DNA from: CAYXTW01 sp964452645
GTDB taxonomy: Bacteria > Zixibacteria > MSB-5A5 > GN15 > PGXB01
Direction of reading: 5' to 3'
Length of the DNA stretch: 64,000 nucleotides
NCBI GenBank assembly: GCA_964452645.1
Contig: CAYVMO010000014.1
Span: 14,736 to 78,735, forward strand
The notes below the pieces were generated by a model. The model ran no database searches and was not told where the DNA came from. It saw only the letters and a program-made list of their open reading frames with translations. The position numbers and the translations under genes are program-made. The stretch's first letter is position 1. Every line of letters begins with the position of its first letter. Below, piece by piece: positions 9,051 through 18,178 of the stretch.

Positions 9051-12000
9051 TTACTTAAGAAGCACCATTTTCTTGGTTACACTAAAGCTACCGGCTCTGA
9101 CACGATACAGGTAAATTCCTGACGCGACCGCGTTCCCGCCGGAGTTGCGACCGTCCCAGACAACACGAACGACGCCGGCCTCGGCGCGACCCGAATAATA
9201 CCGCACCAATTGACCGGCAATATTGTATACCTCGAGTTCGTATGCCGATGCTTCCGGCAAAGCAAGTACAATGGCCGTCGTCGAATTAAACGGGTTGGGT
9301 CGATTCTGCTCCAGTGAAAATTCTTTTGGTATATCGATTCCCTCATTTGTCGCATCGCTCTTGATTATGCTTCCGCTTTTGATTTCGATTTGATACGGAT
9401 TTCCTGCGGCATCGACCACTTCAGCGTGAGTTATAAGGATCGGAGATTCATCCTCGAAGCTATACGGGACCTCGAAATACATCGTAATTACCGGTTTGTC
9501 ATCCTCGGTGGTAATAATACGATTGATATCTTCCCAGACGATGTGAATATTATTGTCAAAATTGCAGACCGTCATATCAGCCAGTCCGGAATTCGCTTTC
9601 ACAAAGTTCACCAGCTCGGTGTTGTAACTGATGTGGAATTCGAATCCGGCTATTTCCGTATTTTTTTCAATCCTTAAAGGGACCACTACGGTATCGCCCG
9701 GTTGCGTATAAACATTGTCCAAAATTACTGATTTCGCCCCCGCTGAAGAAGGTCTGGCGGCCGGGATTTCGACAGAATTCCACGTATTGTTAACGTCTCC
9801 CAATCTGACCGCGATAAAGCTCGAATCGGCGATGTCAAAATTCGTAATCTCTGCGGATATATACTGTGGTGCGGAAGTCCAGTTGGTCGTATCAATCGCA
9901 AAACTTGAATCGACAAACATCCAGTTTCCGCAGGGGAGATTTTCCAGATGCACGATATAGCGGCGCATTTTTACGATATCCGCCACGCTGACGTCGCCTG
10001 AGCAGTTGACATCACCGGCAATCAGCTTGTATGGCGAATCAAAAGGTTCGAGCATGGCCAGATGTCGTCGGATTTTGACAATGTCAGCGACGGAAACACC
10101 GATATCATCGGCGTCTCTTGAAGGTGTTATCATATAACTACCGGGCTGAAGATTCGTGAAAATATAATGACCACCAATGTCTGAAATATTCTCCGCTGTC
10201 GTATCATCGGTTAAATTGACAGTCACTCCCGGAACTGCCTTGACCATATCATAATAAACCAAGTTGCCGGATAACTCGTAACCGCCGAGTGGAAAAGCGC
10301 ACTGCGCCTTTTGCGTAACGCTCGATTCCAGTTCCGAGATTTCACTTACATACGAACCATAATCGAAGGCAGTCACGCTGACACAATATGAATATCCGGG
10401 AAGGAGATTCCGGATATCGTATTCATATTCGAAGTACTTAAAATAAACCGATTCACCTTCGAAAACCAATATCTCCGGGAAAAAAGTTTGAGCCGAATCG
10501 ATGTTTAAAGTCACGGGATAAGGTTCATCAGGGAATCTTTTGAAAATCACGGTTGTATCGGTCAAATCCGAATTATTCAAATCCACGGGGGAAAAATAAA
10601 AAATACTATCAATGTAAAAGTATGGGGAACTGCTTGTATAATCGAGCGGATTTACAATACCATACAAAGCCAGGATATTTTCAGGCGTAAAGGGCGCCGT
10701 TATTATTTCCCAATAAGCTCCATTCCACCAGTACCGATAATAATCTTCGCGATCATAGGAAGCCAAACGGACATAATCGGCGGGATCGGACGAATCCTGC
10801 GATAGATAGAGCCGATAGCCCTCGAAATCAAATAGAGCGGAGAACATATCGCGTGTTGTCTCGGAATTATAGCCGTTCCAGCGGACCCTGATACCGGCCT
10901 GGAGCGGTTCCAGCCTGATATCCGGGCCGGGCGGGGGCGCTGCGCCACGGAAATCCGGGATACCGTCACCGGCGGTAAAAACCGTATCAGAGACTGTATA
11001 ATCCCAATGGCAGATAATTGAATCAGGCGGTATCGTATCACAAATCAGGAGAGAATCATAGACACAGATTCTGTATGGTCCTTTATAACCATCCCCATCC
11101 GTATCGACACCCGGATTATCATATATCCATGAGGCCCAGACAGAATTTTTCCCCAGGTCATTAAAATTCAGATAATCATAGAATAAATCGGGGTTTTGCG
11201 GGTCAAACAGATTTTCAAAGGCATCACAATCGGTATGAAAATTTTCACCGGCAACGTAGGCCATAGTTATCGGGAGCTGCTCCCCTGGATTGATATCGAA
11301 TGGCCCGAAAGAAAGTAAATATCGCGTGTCAAAGCCACCGGCTAGGTCGGGCCCAACAGATGGCGCCGGCAACCAGCCTTCACCGGTATGGTCCAATCCC
11401 GTATATAATTGGTCATAGTCCAATTCATTATGTTGCATGATATAATGTTTATTTTTATCGCCCATCGGCGTGCCCAGACCGCCGGTACCGAAATCACGGA
11501 ATGGGTCTTCAGGTGTCCCGGCCAGCCGGGGCCCCCAATCCTGACTTGCATTGGAGTTCGATATCCACCAATTATATGAAAGCTGCAGGGAATCGGACGG
11601 TGTCGCAAGAATGCGCAACCCGGTTACAGCCGTCAGTGTTAAAGCGTCAGGACAGGGAGGAAGATCGCCGGTATTCCTTTTACCGTCATTGTCGGCAATC
11701 CAGGCGATATTGATCGTATCGAGCCAGTCTTCCCCGGGACAGCCGTAGAATGATGGAACCGTTGATCTGAATCCGGTTATATCGTCCTGAGCATCATCCC
11801 ATAAATCCCACCTGCCGACGTCGCCATCGACGTACACGCCCATATAAACATCTTCCAGCGCATAAGGCCCTATGTTTTCAACAGTATAGTCAAATATAAT
11901 AAAATCTTCGGCGTAGGGGTAACTCCAGGCATAACTCCTCTGCGTGATCCTGAGATTCAGAGGGATATGCGGACGGCAGTCGAAAGCATCAGCATCGACA

Positions 12001-12518
12001 CAGGCGGGATCCAGGACAGTATCAACATATACTCCGATAAAATCCTGCTCTGAAACAGCATTCAAATCTTCGGGATTTAATATCGATCTTGAAATTATAC
12101 TTCCTTCAGGATATGGGGCCGGCCACATCTCCAGGACTAGCGTCCAGCCGTCGGCGCCGACCGAAACCAGCGTATCCTGGCCGACAATTGCGCCGATCCA
12201 TAGTGCTCCGGCAAACAAATAGTTATTTTGACCCGGATATGGATATATACAGGACGGCGTACTTCCGGGTAAGGGAACACCGATGTTATTAAGAAAACCT
12301 GTGCCCCAAAGGCCCATATTTGCTATTGTAAACCCCATTTTATTAATATCATGAACGGCGTATTCGACATTTTCGCGGCATTCGCCGCTTGATTTGTGTA
12401 AGTCCTCTTTTATGATATTTGTCTCGTATCTGCTTCTCGCCTGGGACACTCCCGATATTATCGAGATAATAAAAATGGCCAGATATGACCGACAAATAAT
12501 TCTTTTGTAAAACCTCAT
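9051..12518 (-). CDS. Large secreted protein with dockerin, cohesin and Por/T9SS-type sorting domain
   Basis: 1,155 residues with an N-terminal signal peptide (about 1-27) and ATG preceded by GGGAGGACC. The first 500 residues form an Asp/Gly/Pro-rich extracellular region typical of large FCB surface proteins, with no enzyme motif I recognise. A fibronectin-like stretch follows, then a carboxypeptidase-regulatory-like fold (about 745-800), a dockerin type I pair (two SVADIVK segments), a cohesin-like domain (begins near VILDNVYTQPGD) and a final FlgD-like sorting domain starting at SLEQNRPNPFN and ending in KKMVLLK. The sorting domain implies export to the outer surface. A cohesin and a dockerin in one chain would allow it to bridge other dockerin proteins; dockerin-tailed neighbours occur at 30.0 and 36.4 kb. 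Function is structural or adhesive by inference only. Confidence 0.8.
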   Translation of the reverse strand: MRFYKRIICRSYLAIFIISIISGVSQARSRYETNIIKEDLHKSSGECRENVEYAVHDINKMGFTIANMGLWGTGFLNNIGVPLPGSTPSCIYPYPGQNNYLFAGALWIGAIVGQDTLVSVGADGWTLVLEMWPAPYPEGSIISRSILNPEDLNAVSEQDFIGVYVDTVLDPACVDADAFDCRPHIPLNLRITQRSYAWSYPYAEDFIIFDYTVENIGPYALEDVYMGVYVDGDVGRWDLWDDAQDDITGFRSTVPSFYGCPGEDWLDTINIAWIADNDGKRNTGDLPPCPDALTLTAVTGLRILATPSDSLQLSYNWWISNSNASQDWGPRLAGTPEDPFRDFGTGGLGTPMGDKNKHYIMQHNELDYDQLYTGLDHTGEGWLPAPSVGPDLAGGFDTRYLLSFGPFDINPGEQLPITMAYVAGENFHTDCDAFENLFDPQNPDLFYDYLNFNDLGKNSVWASWIYDNPGVDTDGDGYKGPYRICVYDSLLICDTIPPDSIICHWDYTVSDTVFTAGDGIPDFRGAAPPPGPDIRLEPLQAGIRVRWNGYNSETTRDMFSALFDFEGYRLYLSQDSSDPADYVRLASYDREDYYRYWWNGAYWEIITAPFTPENILALYGIVNPLDYTSSSPYFYIDSIFYFSPVDLNNSDLTDTTVIFKRFPDEPYPVTLNIDSAQTFFPEILVFEGESVYFKYFEYEYDIRNLLPGYSYCVSVTAFDYGSYVSEISELESSVTQKAQCAFPLGGYELSGNLVYYDMVKAVPGVTVNLTDDTTAENISDIGGHYIFTNLQPGSYMITPSRDADDIGVSVADIVKIRRHLAMLEPFDSPYKLIAGDVNCSGDVSVADIVKMRRYIVHLENLPCGNWMFVDSSFAIDTTNWTSAPQYISAEITNFDIADSSFIAVRLGDVNNTWNSVEIPAARPSSAGAKSVILDNVYTQPGDTVVVPLRIEKNTEIAGFEFHISYNTELVNFVKANSGLADMTVCNFDNNIHIVWEDINRIITTEDDKPVITMYFEVPYSFEDESPILITHAEVVDAAGNPYQIEIKSGSIIKSDATNEGIDIPKEFSLEQNRPNPFNSTTAIVLALPEASAYELEVYNIAGQLVRYYSGRAEAGVVRVVWDGRNSGGNAVASGIYLYRVRAGSFSVTKKMVLLK

Positions 12519-12596
12519 CGTGGTCCTCCCTTAAAATGCGGGTGACAATTTTTAATTATTTTTGCCCACTGAGGGGATTGACCCATCTTTCTAAAC

Positions 12597-12623
12597 AAAA
12601 ACGGTCGAAAATAAATACCGTTT
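12597..12623 (-). terminator. Hairpin terminator after the beta-helix gene
   Basis: Stem of 7 bp (12599-12605 with 12617-12623) and an 11-base loop; read on the minus strand it is followed by a T-rich run. It lies 6 bases past the stop codon of the 12629-14839 gene and separates it from the next secreted-protein gene. Confidence 0.6.
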
Positions 12624-12628
12624 AACAT

Positions 12629-14839
12629 TTATTTTAATAGCAACATTTTTCTGGTTTCAATAAACCCCCCGGTTTTTAATCGATACAGATAAACGCCCGT
12701 AGCCACCGGCATTCCGTTTTCATCCGTTCCGTCCCATATTGCCGAATGGTCGCCGCCGTCCTTCATCCCGTCGGCAATAGTCTTGACCCTGCGACCGAGG
12801 AGATTATAAACAGAAATATCCACATGGGTACGACTCGGAATAGAAAAATGTATAATTGTGGTGGGATTAAACGGATTCGGGTAGTTTTGTGAAAGCTCGT
12901 ATCTGTCCGGAGACAGTGCCTCGTTTTCGTCGACATAAGTAAAGTCGAAATATAAATCAAATGCTCCCATGAGAACATTACAACTATTGTTGGCCGGGGC
13001 GCAGGGAGAGCTTTCGTGAATGAAGAAATCGCCGCTATCCGGATTACGAAATAGCGGATCGGCGTCAATATTTCCCGCACCGGGCCAGCCGTCTCCTATA
13101 TCACTGCAGGATATAAGCGGCGAATCCGGATAGCTGAAAATCTCATCGGTCACACCGGCACTGTCATTCCAGAAAATCGAATTTGTTATGACCGGGATCG
13201 AATTCTCGCACAACATCCCCCCGGCAAAATGACGAGCCCGATTTTTTGATATTGTACAATTTGTTATAACAGGATCGGAATAATTCAGATAAATTCCCCC
13301 TCCATGCATTTGAGCCGTATTTTCAATAATTGCGCTATGGGTAATTGTCGGACTTGAAAAATTGCAATTTATACCGCCACCATATTGTGCGGATCCATTT
13401 CTTATTGTGAAACCTGTAATAGCCGCCACACCGCAGCAACCTTCATATGATATTACCGGTCCGGCGGAATCTCCATCGATAATCGTACTCCGTATATCTG
13501 CCGAGTTGCCGGAGAAAACATAATTTGATGCCAGAAATAGATTATTATACCCTATAACTAAATTTTCATAATAGACTCCCGTATCGACAATAACCGAGTC
13601 AAGTGAAACGGCAGCATTTATGGCATGCTGTATCGTTCCGAAGGGATTTGCAGATGAACCGTCACCCGTATTATCATTCCCCTGCGTACTGACATACCAG
13701 GCTCTCCCGTAATCGCAGTACGGGCGATAGGCGTAATATCGTCCCATATCGGAACGGGTACTGTCCGGGTCCGGAATAGCCGGATCCCCCATATCGATGC
13801 ATGGCGATTGTGCACAAAGATTATAGTTCTCCGCTAAAGGGTAAATAAATAATGGATCGACGTCGATATTTCCCGATCCCGGCCAGCCTCCGGCTATGTT
13901 ACAATAATATATTTTATCTACGGTACCAAATAGCTGGGAACCGTACAGCGCCGTATTATCACGAATTATGGAATTTCTTATATTCGGATTGCTGCATATC
14001 AGACCGATGCCGCCGCCGTAATAACCGGCGTCATTAACAACAATGGTGTTATTGATAAACGAAATATGCGAATAGTAACAATACAGGCCGCCGCCCCCGT
14101 AAAAGGCAGTATTACCAATAAATTCATTATTGTGAATATTTGCATTCGAGAAGTCACGGCAACATATCGCTCCGCCGTAAGCTGCATAATTATTTTTGAA
14201 AATATTATTTATAATATCGGGATATGAACTGTCGCCGCAATAAATGCCGCCGCCGAAATAATTGCCGGTATTGTCAATAATTATGTTATCGCTTACGGTC
14301 GGAGAGGAATTTAAGATAAATATGCCACCGCCGGAATCGGCCGCACCGTTCCTTAGAGTAAATCCGGTAATCGTCGCAACACTGTTTTCACCCTGTTCAA
14401 ATGTAATGATTGAACCGGAAGAGTTGCCGTCTATAATGGTAGAGAGAACATACAATGTATCGCCGGTAATTGGAGCCAGTGAAGATACGATAACATTGTG
14501 GCCATTAAAATATATATTTTCAAGATACACACCCGGGTGTACTATGACAGTATCCTCGTCAGCGGCGATATCTATGGCATGCTGGGCGGTCGCAAAAGGA
14601 TTGGCTTCGGTTCCATCGCCGGTTTCATCATTTCCTGTGGTCATCACATGTAAAATAGATGCCTTCTGCAGACAAACGAACCGGACTGAAAAATCGTCCT
14701 CCATGGTATTGTCGGAAGAAGCTAAATCGGCCTGATCACGATCGTCTATCGTAATAATCAATTCGGGCATTATATAATTTGCTTCGGCTGCTGCGAAAGG
14801 CAACAATGCACAAATACAAATCGATATTAGCCTTTTCAT
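12629..14839 (-). CDS. Secreted double beta-helix protein with Por/T9SS-type sorting domain
   Basis: 736 residues. ATG is preceded by AAGGAGG, and the N-terminus is a short signal peptide. Two copies of a DUF1565-like start (HVMTTGNDETGDGTEANPFA and a partner near residue 385) each lead into right-handed parallel beta-helix repeats rich in N-N-x-I and GGGI motifs. The C-terminus is a FlgD-like sorting domain from YELSQNYPNPFNPTT to KMLLLK. Such beta-helices can be polysaccharide lyases or adhesins; I see no catalytic signature that settles it. The domain plan is like that of the protein at 41918-45178. It has its own promoter and terminator. Confidence 0.8.
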   Translation of the reverse strand: MKRLISICICALLPFAAAEANYIMPELIITIDDRDQADLASSDNTMEDDFSVRFVCLQKASILHVMTTGNDETGDGTEANPFATAQHAIDIAADEDTVIVHPGVYLENIYFNGHNVIVSSLAPITGDTLYVLSTIIDGNSSGSIITFEQGENSVATITGFTLRNGAADSGGGIFILNSSPTVSDNIIIDNTGNYFGGGIYCGDSSYPDIINNIFKNNYAAYGGAICCRDFSNANIHNNEFIGNTAFYGGGGLYCYYSHISFINNTIVVNDAGYYGGGIGLICSNPNIRNSIIRDNTALYGSQLFGTVDKIYYCNIAGGWPGSGNIDVDPLFIYPLAENYNLCAQSPCIDMGDPAIPDPDSTRSDMGRYYAYRPYCDYGRAWYVSTQGNDNTGDGSSANPFGTIQHAINAAVSLDSVIVDTGVYYENLVIGYNNLFLASNYVFSGNSADIRSTIIDGDSAGPVISYEGCCGVAAITGFTIRNGSAQYGGGINCNFSSPTITHSAIIENTAQMHGGGIYLNYSDPVITNCTISKNRARHFAGGMLCENSIPVITNSIFWNDSAGVTDEIFSYPDSPLISCSDIGDGWPGAGNIDADPLFRNPDSGDFFIHESSPCAPANNSCNVLMGAFDLYFDFTYVDENEALSPDRYELSQNYPNPFNPTTIIHFSIPSRTHVDISVYNLLGRRVKTIADGMKDGGDHSAIWDGTDENGMPVATGVYLYRLKTGGFIETRKMLLLK

Positions 14840-14944
14840 AGCATCCTCCTTTTTTGAACTGAGGACGTAAACCCCGATAATATGTTTAATTTTTAAACCG
14901 GATTAAACTGAATAATCCCATCCTGGTTATGTTAATTCATTGGT

Positions 14945-14973
14945 AAAATAATCATTTTCCCCGGCAAAGTCAA
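14945..14973 (-). promoter_or_regulatory. Sigma-70-type promoter for the beta-helix gene
   Basis: On the minus strand TTGACT (14973-14968) and TATTTT (14950-14945) are exactly 17 bases apart, giving a leader of about 100 bases before the ATG at 14839. Confidence 0.5.
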
Positions 14974-15016
14974 GGCGAAAATATAAGCAAAATACATATA
15001 TGATATTATACCGACT

Positions 15017-15265
15017 ATGATTCTAATTGTCTATAAAGGTGATAAATCCCATAAGCGAACGGCAGAATATTCTGAGCTTATCGGCGAACTCAACGGTCTG
15101 CCCGAAAGGCCGCTTCTCAAATGCATTTACACGATCCGCGCCTTTGTGCTTTTCGCGAAATTTTCATAAATCGCTGCAATTTGTTCACCGAGAATCTTAT
15201 ATTATTCCGACGATTCATATTTTGAGAATTTCCTGATGGAAGGAATCAGCGAGCCTATATCGTGA
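15017..15265 (+). pseudogene. Interrupted open frame, probable remnant of a decayed gene
   Basis: One reading frame of 83 codons begins at ATG 15017 and runs to TGA 15263-15265, broken by a single in-frame TAA at 15167-15169. The two halves both look protein-like: the first begins MILIVYKGDKSHK, the second ends in FENFLMEGISEPIS. The second half stops 16 bases before the next start, with a ribosome site between, as in an operon. I do not recognise the family. It could also be a real 50-residue peptide followed by chance frame. Confidence 0.35.
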
Positions 15266-15281
15266 ATATCGAGGATTTCTT

Positions 15282-15465
15282 ATGAAGGTTGCGATTGTAT
15301 ATAATACCGACAGTAAAGGAGTAATAAACCTTTTCGGAATACCGAATCAGGAAAGGATCGGGATTTTTTAATGGCAATTACTTGATGGCTTTTGAACATG
15401 CGGATATGACGTATCCCTATTATCTCCGTCCCAACGCCGTTAATCCGATCGGGGAGATTTGGTAA
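15282..15465 (+). pseudogene. Fragments of a D-Ala-D-Ala-ligase-like ATP-grasp gene
   Basis: ATG 15282 is preceded by GAGG at a good distance and begins MKVAIVYNTDSKGVINLFG, which resembles the N-terminus of ATP-grasp proteins of the D-Ala-D-Ala ligase type found beside RimK-like genes. The frame stops after 29 codons (15369-15371). In the next frame (15370-15465) a second stretch reads FEHADMTYPYYLRPNAVNP, like the beta strand around the ATP-binding Lys of ATP-grasp enzymes (usually P-x-x-V-K-P-N). A full enzyme needs about 300 residues, so most is deleted. The 3' end overlaps the end of the opposing DUF502 gene by 26 bases. Identification is from memory of the family. Confidence 0.4.
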
Positions 15466-16105
15466 AACCTTTTGAGAAGTTGACGGTTTCGGGTCCCAGA
15501 GTAGCACCTGAGACTATAAAAGATACCGCATCGTTAACCGACCAATCTGTCAGAGTGATATTTTCTTCAGGCAAAATTTCGAGAAAACCGGAAGTGGGAT
15601 TCGGTGTCGTGGGAACATAGACGGCAGCAAGTCTTGCACCGGTATCTTTGTCAGTGACAAAACGCATCAGAAGCCCGACCGTTTTCATCTCCGGTGACGG
15701 GTAATTGATTAAAACAACACGAGTCGATTCGTCGGGGGACCTTTGAAAAGAGTCGATCAGCTTTTTTGACCCTCCGTAGATAGATTTAACCAGCGGAATC
15801 TTTTTTATTAAATTTTCAAAAAACCTGATCAGTTTCCGCCCGAATACTTTGGTGGCCAGCCACCCCAGAAAGATTAAGAATCCCAGGACGACGCAGATAG
15901 CGACAAGATCGAGGACAAACGGCTTTACTACCCAGTTCGCGATTTCCGGCGAAATCGGTTCAATAATATGTACCAGTCGGACGGCGGCCGCTTGACCGGA
16001 ATCGACGACCAATTTGAAAATAAAACTAATTACCAGCCACGTTATCCAAATCGGTATTGCTGTCAGTAAACCGGCGACCAAATATTTTTTGATAAATGAC
16101 CACAT
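15440..16105 (-). CDS. DUF502 family membrane protein
   Basis: 221 residues. Two hydrophobic segments (about 8-33 and 62-88) surround a short loop, followed by a soluble domain with the conserved context IPLVKSIYGGSKKL and a later PNPTSGFLEILP, both typical of DUF502. Function of the family is unknown. It is the last minus-strand gene of the amide-ligase region, 83 bases after the GNAT/C39 gene. Confidence 0.85.
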   Translation of the reverse strand: MWSFIKKYLVAGLLTAIPIWITWLVISFIFKLVVDSGQAAAVRLVHIIEPISPEIANWVVKPFVLDLVAICVVLGFLIFLGWLATKVFGRKLIRFFENLIKKIPLVKSIYGGSKKLIDSFQRSPDESTRVVLINYPSPEMKTVGLLMRFVTDKDTGARLAAVYVPTTPNPTSGFLEILPEENITLTDWSVNDAVSFIVSGATLGPETVNFSKGFTKSPRSD

Positions 16106-16188
16106 AATTTTCCAATTTCATCCACCTTACTCCATATTAGCTGTACTTCGATGATATGGCAACAATAAACATCGATTATATCGAGACG

Positions 16189-17292
16189 TTATTTCCCGAC
16201 CAGAATCAGGCAGCGATAGACTTCTTTTCCATATCGACTCATCCGCAGGAATTCCGATTTTTCGATACGAAGATGTCGCGCCCGCGATTTATTTCTTCTA
16301 TAAGAGGCCAGGTCCGGATCGTGAATATATACATTGTCCTCATCGAATCCGGTAACGATCACCCAATGCGGAACTCTGTCTCCGGTCAATCGATAAGTAC
16401 TTATCATGACTATCGGTATTAATCCGCGATGAATCGCCGAGACTATTTCATCGATACCATATTCATAGGTCGCGCTGCTTACTCCGGCCCGACGCGCGTT
16501 CCGTTTCATATCATTGTGAAGAACTCTCATAATCTCACGCTTCTGCTGGCTGCGCACGGACTTCAACATCGGCGTGGTTTCCATCGACATAATCAAATGA
16601 CAACTCAAACCGCGTCGAACCGCCGAAAAAGAAAGTCCATAGCCGTCCGTCCCGCCATAACCCGAGGCCATGAATATCAAAGTCGCTTCTTTCCAGAGAG
16701 TCATCTCGAGAGCGCGAGTAAGCTCAATTTGCGGTATAAAATATTTCAAGGCCATCATCATACAGGCGGGCCCGCAGGTAAAATCGAGCGTCTGCGCACG
16801 ATACGGTATATTTAAACGGAGCTTTGATGGTACCGCCAGATGAAGTTCTTTTGACATCTTGAAACCGGATGAGCCCGGCCCATAATAATCGGGCAGGTTC
16901 CGGGTAACAATATACCCGTTTTTTTCGTAAAAGCGCAAGGCACGTTTATTTTCCTGAAATACTTCCAGTGTGATAATATGACAACCCCGCCGGGCCGCTT
17001 CAAGTTCGCATTCGTTCAAAAGGCGGTTGCCGTACCCCCGGCCCTGAAACGACGGATCAACCGCGATATTGTATAATCTCGCACCCTGATGAGATTTACG
17101 CCAGAGAACACAGGCTGATCCGGCCAATGCCGGTCCGCCCTCGAGGATAAACGTCGTCGCTCGGGACCTGGTCAGTAAATAATCGATTTGATCCCGCGTA
17201 AAACGATCGCTGTCAAAGGCCAATTCCTCCAGACTGGTCAATGCCGATAAATCTTTTTCGGACGCCAGACGAATATGGACTTTATGACTCAT
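16189..17292 (-). CDS. GNAT acetyltransferase fused to C39-like papain-fold peptidase
   Basis: 367 residues. Residues about 4-145 are a GNAT domain with the acetyl-CoA loop SFQGRGYGNRLL; residues about 165-365 are a C39-like cysteine peptidase with catalytic Cys in DFTCGPACMM, His in VPHWVIVTGFD and Asp in HDPD. ATG 17292 is preceded by GAGG and overlaps the RimK-like gene by 11 bases; a longer frame upstream lacks a ribosome site. In many bacteria this GNAT-C39 fusion sits next to a RimK-like ATP-grasp carrying an RLAN domain, a set proposed by comparative genomics to add and trim peptide tags. Here the three parts are separate overlapping genes in one operon, so the same role is likely: acylation plus proteolytic processing of the ligated product. 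Confidence 0.85.
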   Translation of the reverse strand: MSHKVHIRLASEKDLSALTSLEELAFDSDRFTRDQIDYLLTRSRATTFILEGGPALAGSACVLWRKSHQGARLYNIAVDPSFQGRGYGNRLLNECELEAARRGCHIITLEVFQENKRALRFYEKNGYIVTRNLPDYYGPGSSGFKMSKELHLAVPSKLRLNIPYRAQTLDFTCGPACMMMALKYFIPQIELTRALEMTLWKEATLIFMASGYGGTDGYGLSFSAVRRGLSCHLIMSMETTPMLKSVRSQQKREIMRVLHNDMKRNARRAGVSSATYEYGIDEIVSAIHRGLIPIVMISTYRLTGDRVPHWVIVTGFDEDNVYIHDPDLASYRRNKSRARHLRIEKSEFLRMSRYGKEVYRCLILVGK

Positions 17293-18178
17293 TTTTGCCT
17301 CGGGAAGGTAACAGGAATTCGGCAAGACGTTCATACAGGTCACCGTTTATTTGATCTTCATCGCCGGCATTAATGGAAGGATTATCGTTGACTTCGATGA
17401 CGATGAAGCGATTATTTATCTGCTTCAGATCGACCCCATATAAACCTCCGCCGATTGCATCGGCCGCCCTGACGGCCGTATCGAGTAATCCTTTTGGTGC
17501 TTCGCTGAGTGCCACTGCCTTTACCTGACCATAAATCGCCCGGCCCTCTGGTGTGTAGCTTAGAATTTTCCAGAGTCTTTTCGGGATTATGTACTGACAG
17601 ACATAAAGCGGCTTGCCGCCCAACACGCCCACGCGCCAGTCGAAGGACGATTTTACGAACCGCTGGGCGATAATCCGGTCTGCGCGACGAAGAAATCTCT
17701 TGGCCACTTTCAGTGTTTCTTCCGGCGTCGAAGTGCGTTCGACATACATGGAAAAGCTGCTGTTGGGTGCTTTTAAGACTACCGGAACGCCAAGTTCATG
17801 CAGTAGTTGCTTGGCCCAATCCGACGTAACTTCGGAACGGTCTACAATCCGCGTCTCAGGTATCGGAATATCCGCCTTTATCAAATGCCGATACATATTG
17901 ACTTTATCACAGCAAATCATGATCGATTCCGGGTCATCAATAACACGTATCCCGTGCATTTCCGCCGTCCGCGCGGCGACATAAGCCGAATTCATCGGGT
18001 CGGTCAGGGCGCGAATGTATATGGCGTCATATTGAGGTATTTTGTACATATCGGGCCGAAAGATAAAATCAACCCGATCTCCCATCTTTCGGGCCACCTG
18101 ACTTAATCGCATCAGAGCATTCATTTCGTCCGAACTTGATATCGTATAACGCTCGACGTATATGCCTAATTGTCCCAT
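17282..18178 (-). CDS. RimK-like ATP-grasp amide ligase
   Basis: 298 residues. ATP-grasp enzymes join a carboxylate to an amine through an acyl-phosphate. Family signs are the central ATP-binding stretch VPVVLKAPNSSFS, the VGVLGGKPLYVCQY strand and the C-terminal magnesium site FIVIEVNDNPSIN. ATG 18178 has GAGG upstream and overlaps the RLAN gene by 13 bases. The N-terminal half lacks the RLAN domain that is usually fused to this ligase; that domain is encoded by the preceding gene. The substrate is not evident; poly-glutamate-like or peptide-tag addition are possibilities. Confidence 0.87.
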   Translation of the reverse strand: MGQLGIYVERYTISSSDEMNALMRLSQVARKMGDRVDFIFRPDMYKIPQYDAIYIRALTDPMNSAYVAARTAEMHGIRVIDDPESIMICCDKVNMYRHLIKADIPIPETRIVDRSEVTSDWAKQLLHELGVPVVLKAPNSSFSMYVERTSTPEETLKVAKRFLRRADRIIAQRFVKSSFDWRVGVLGGKPLYVCQYIIPKRLWKILSYTPEGRAIYGQVKAVALSEAPKGLLDTAVRAADAIGGGLYGVDLKQINNRFIVIEVNDNPSINAGDEDQINGDLYERLAEFLLPSRGKNES

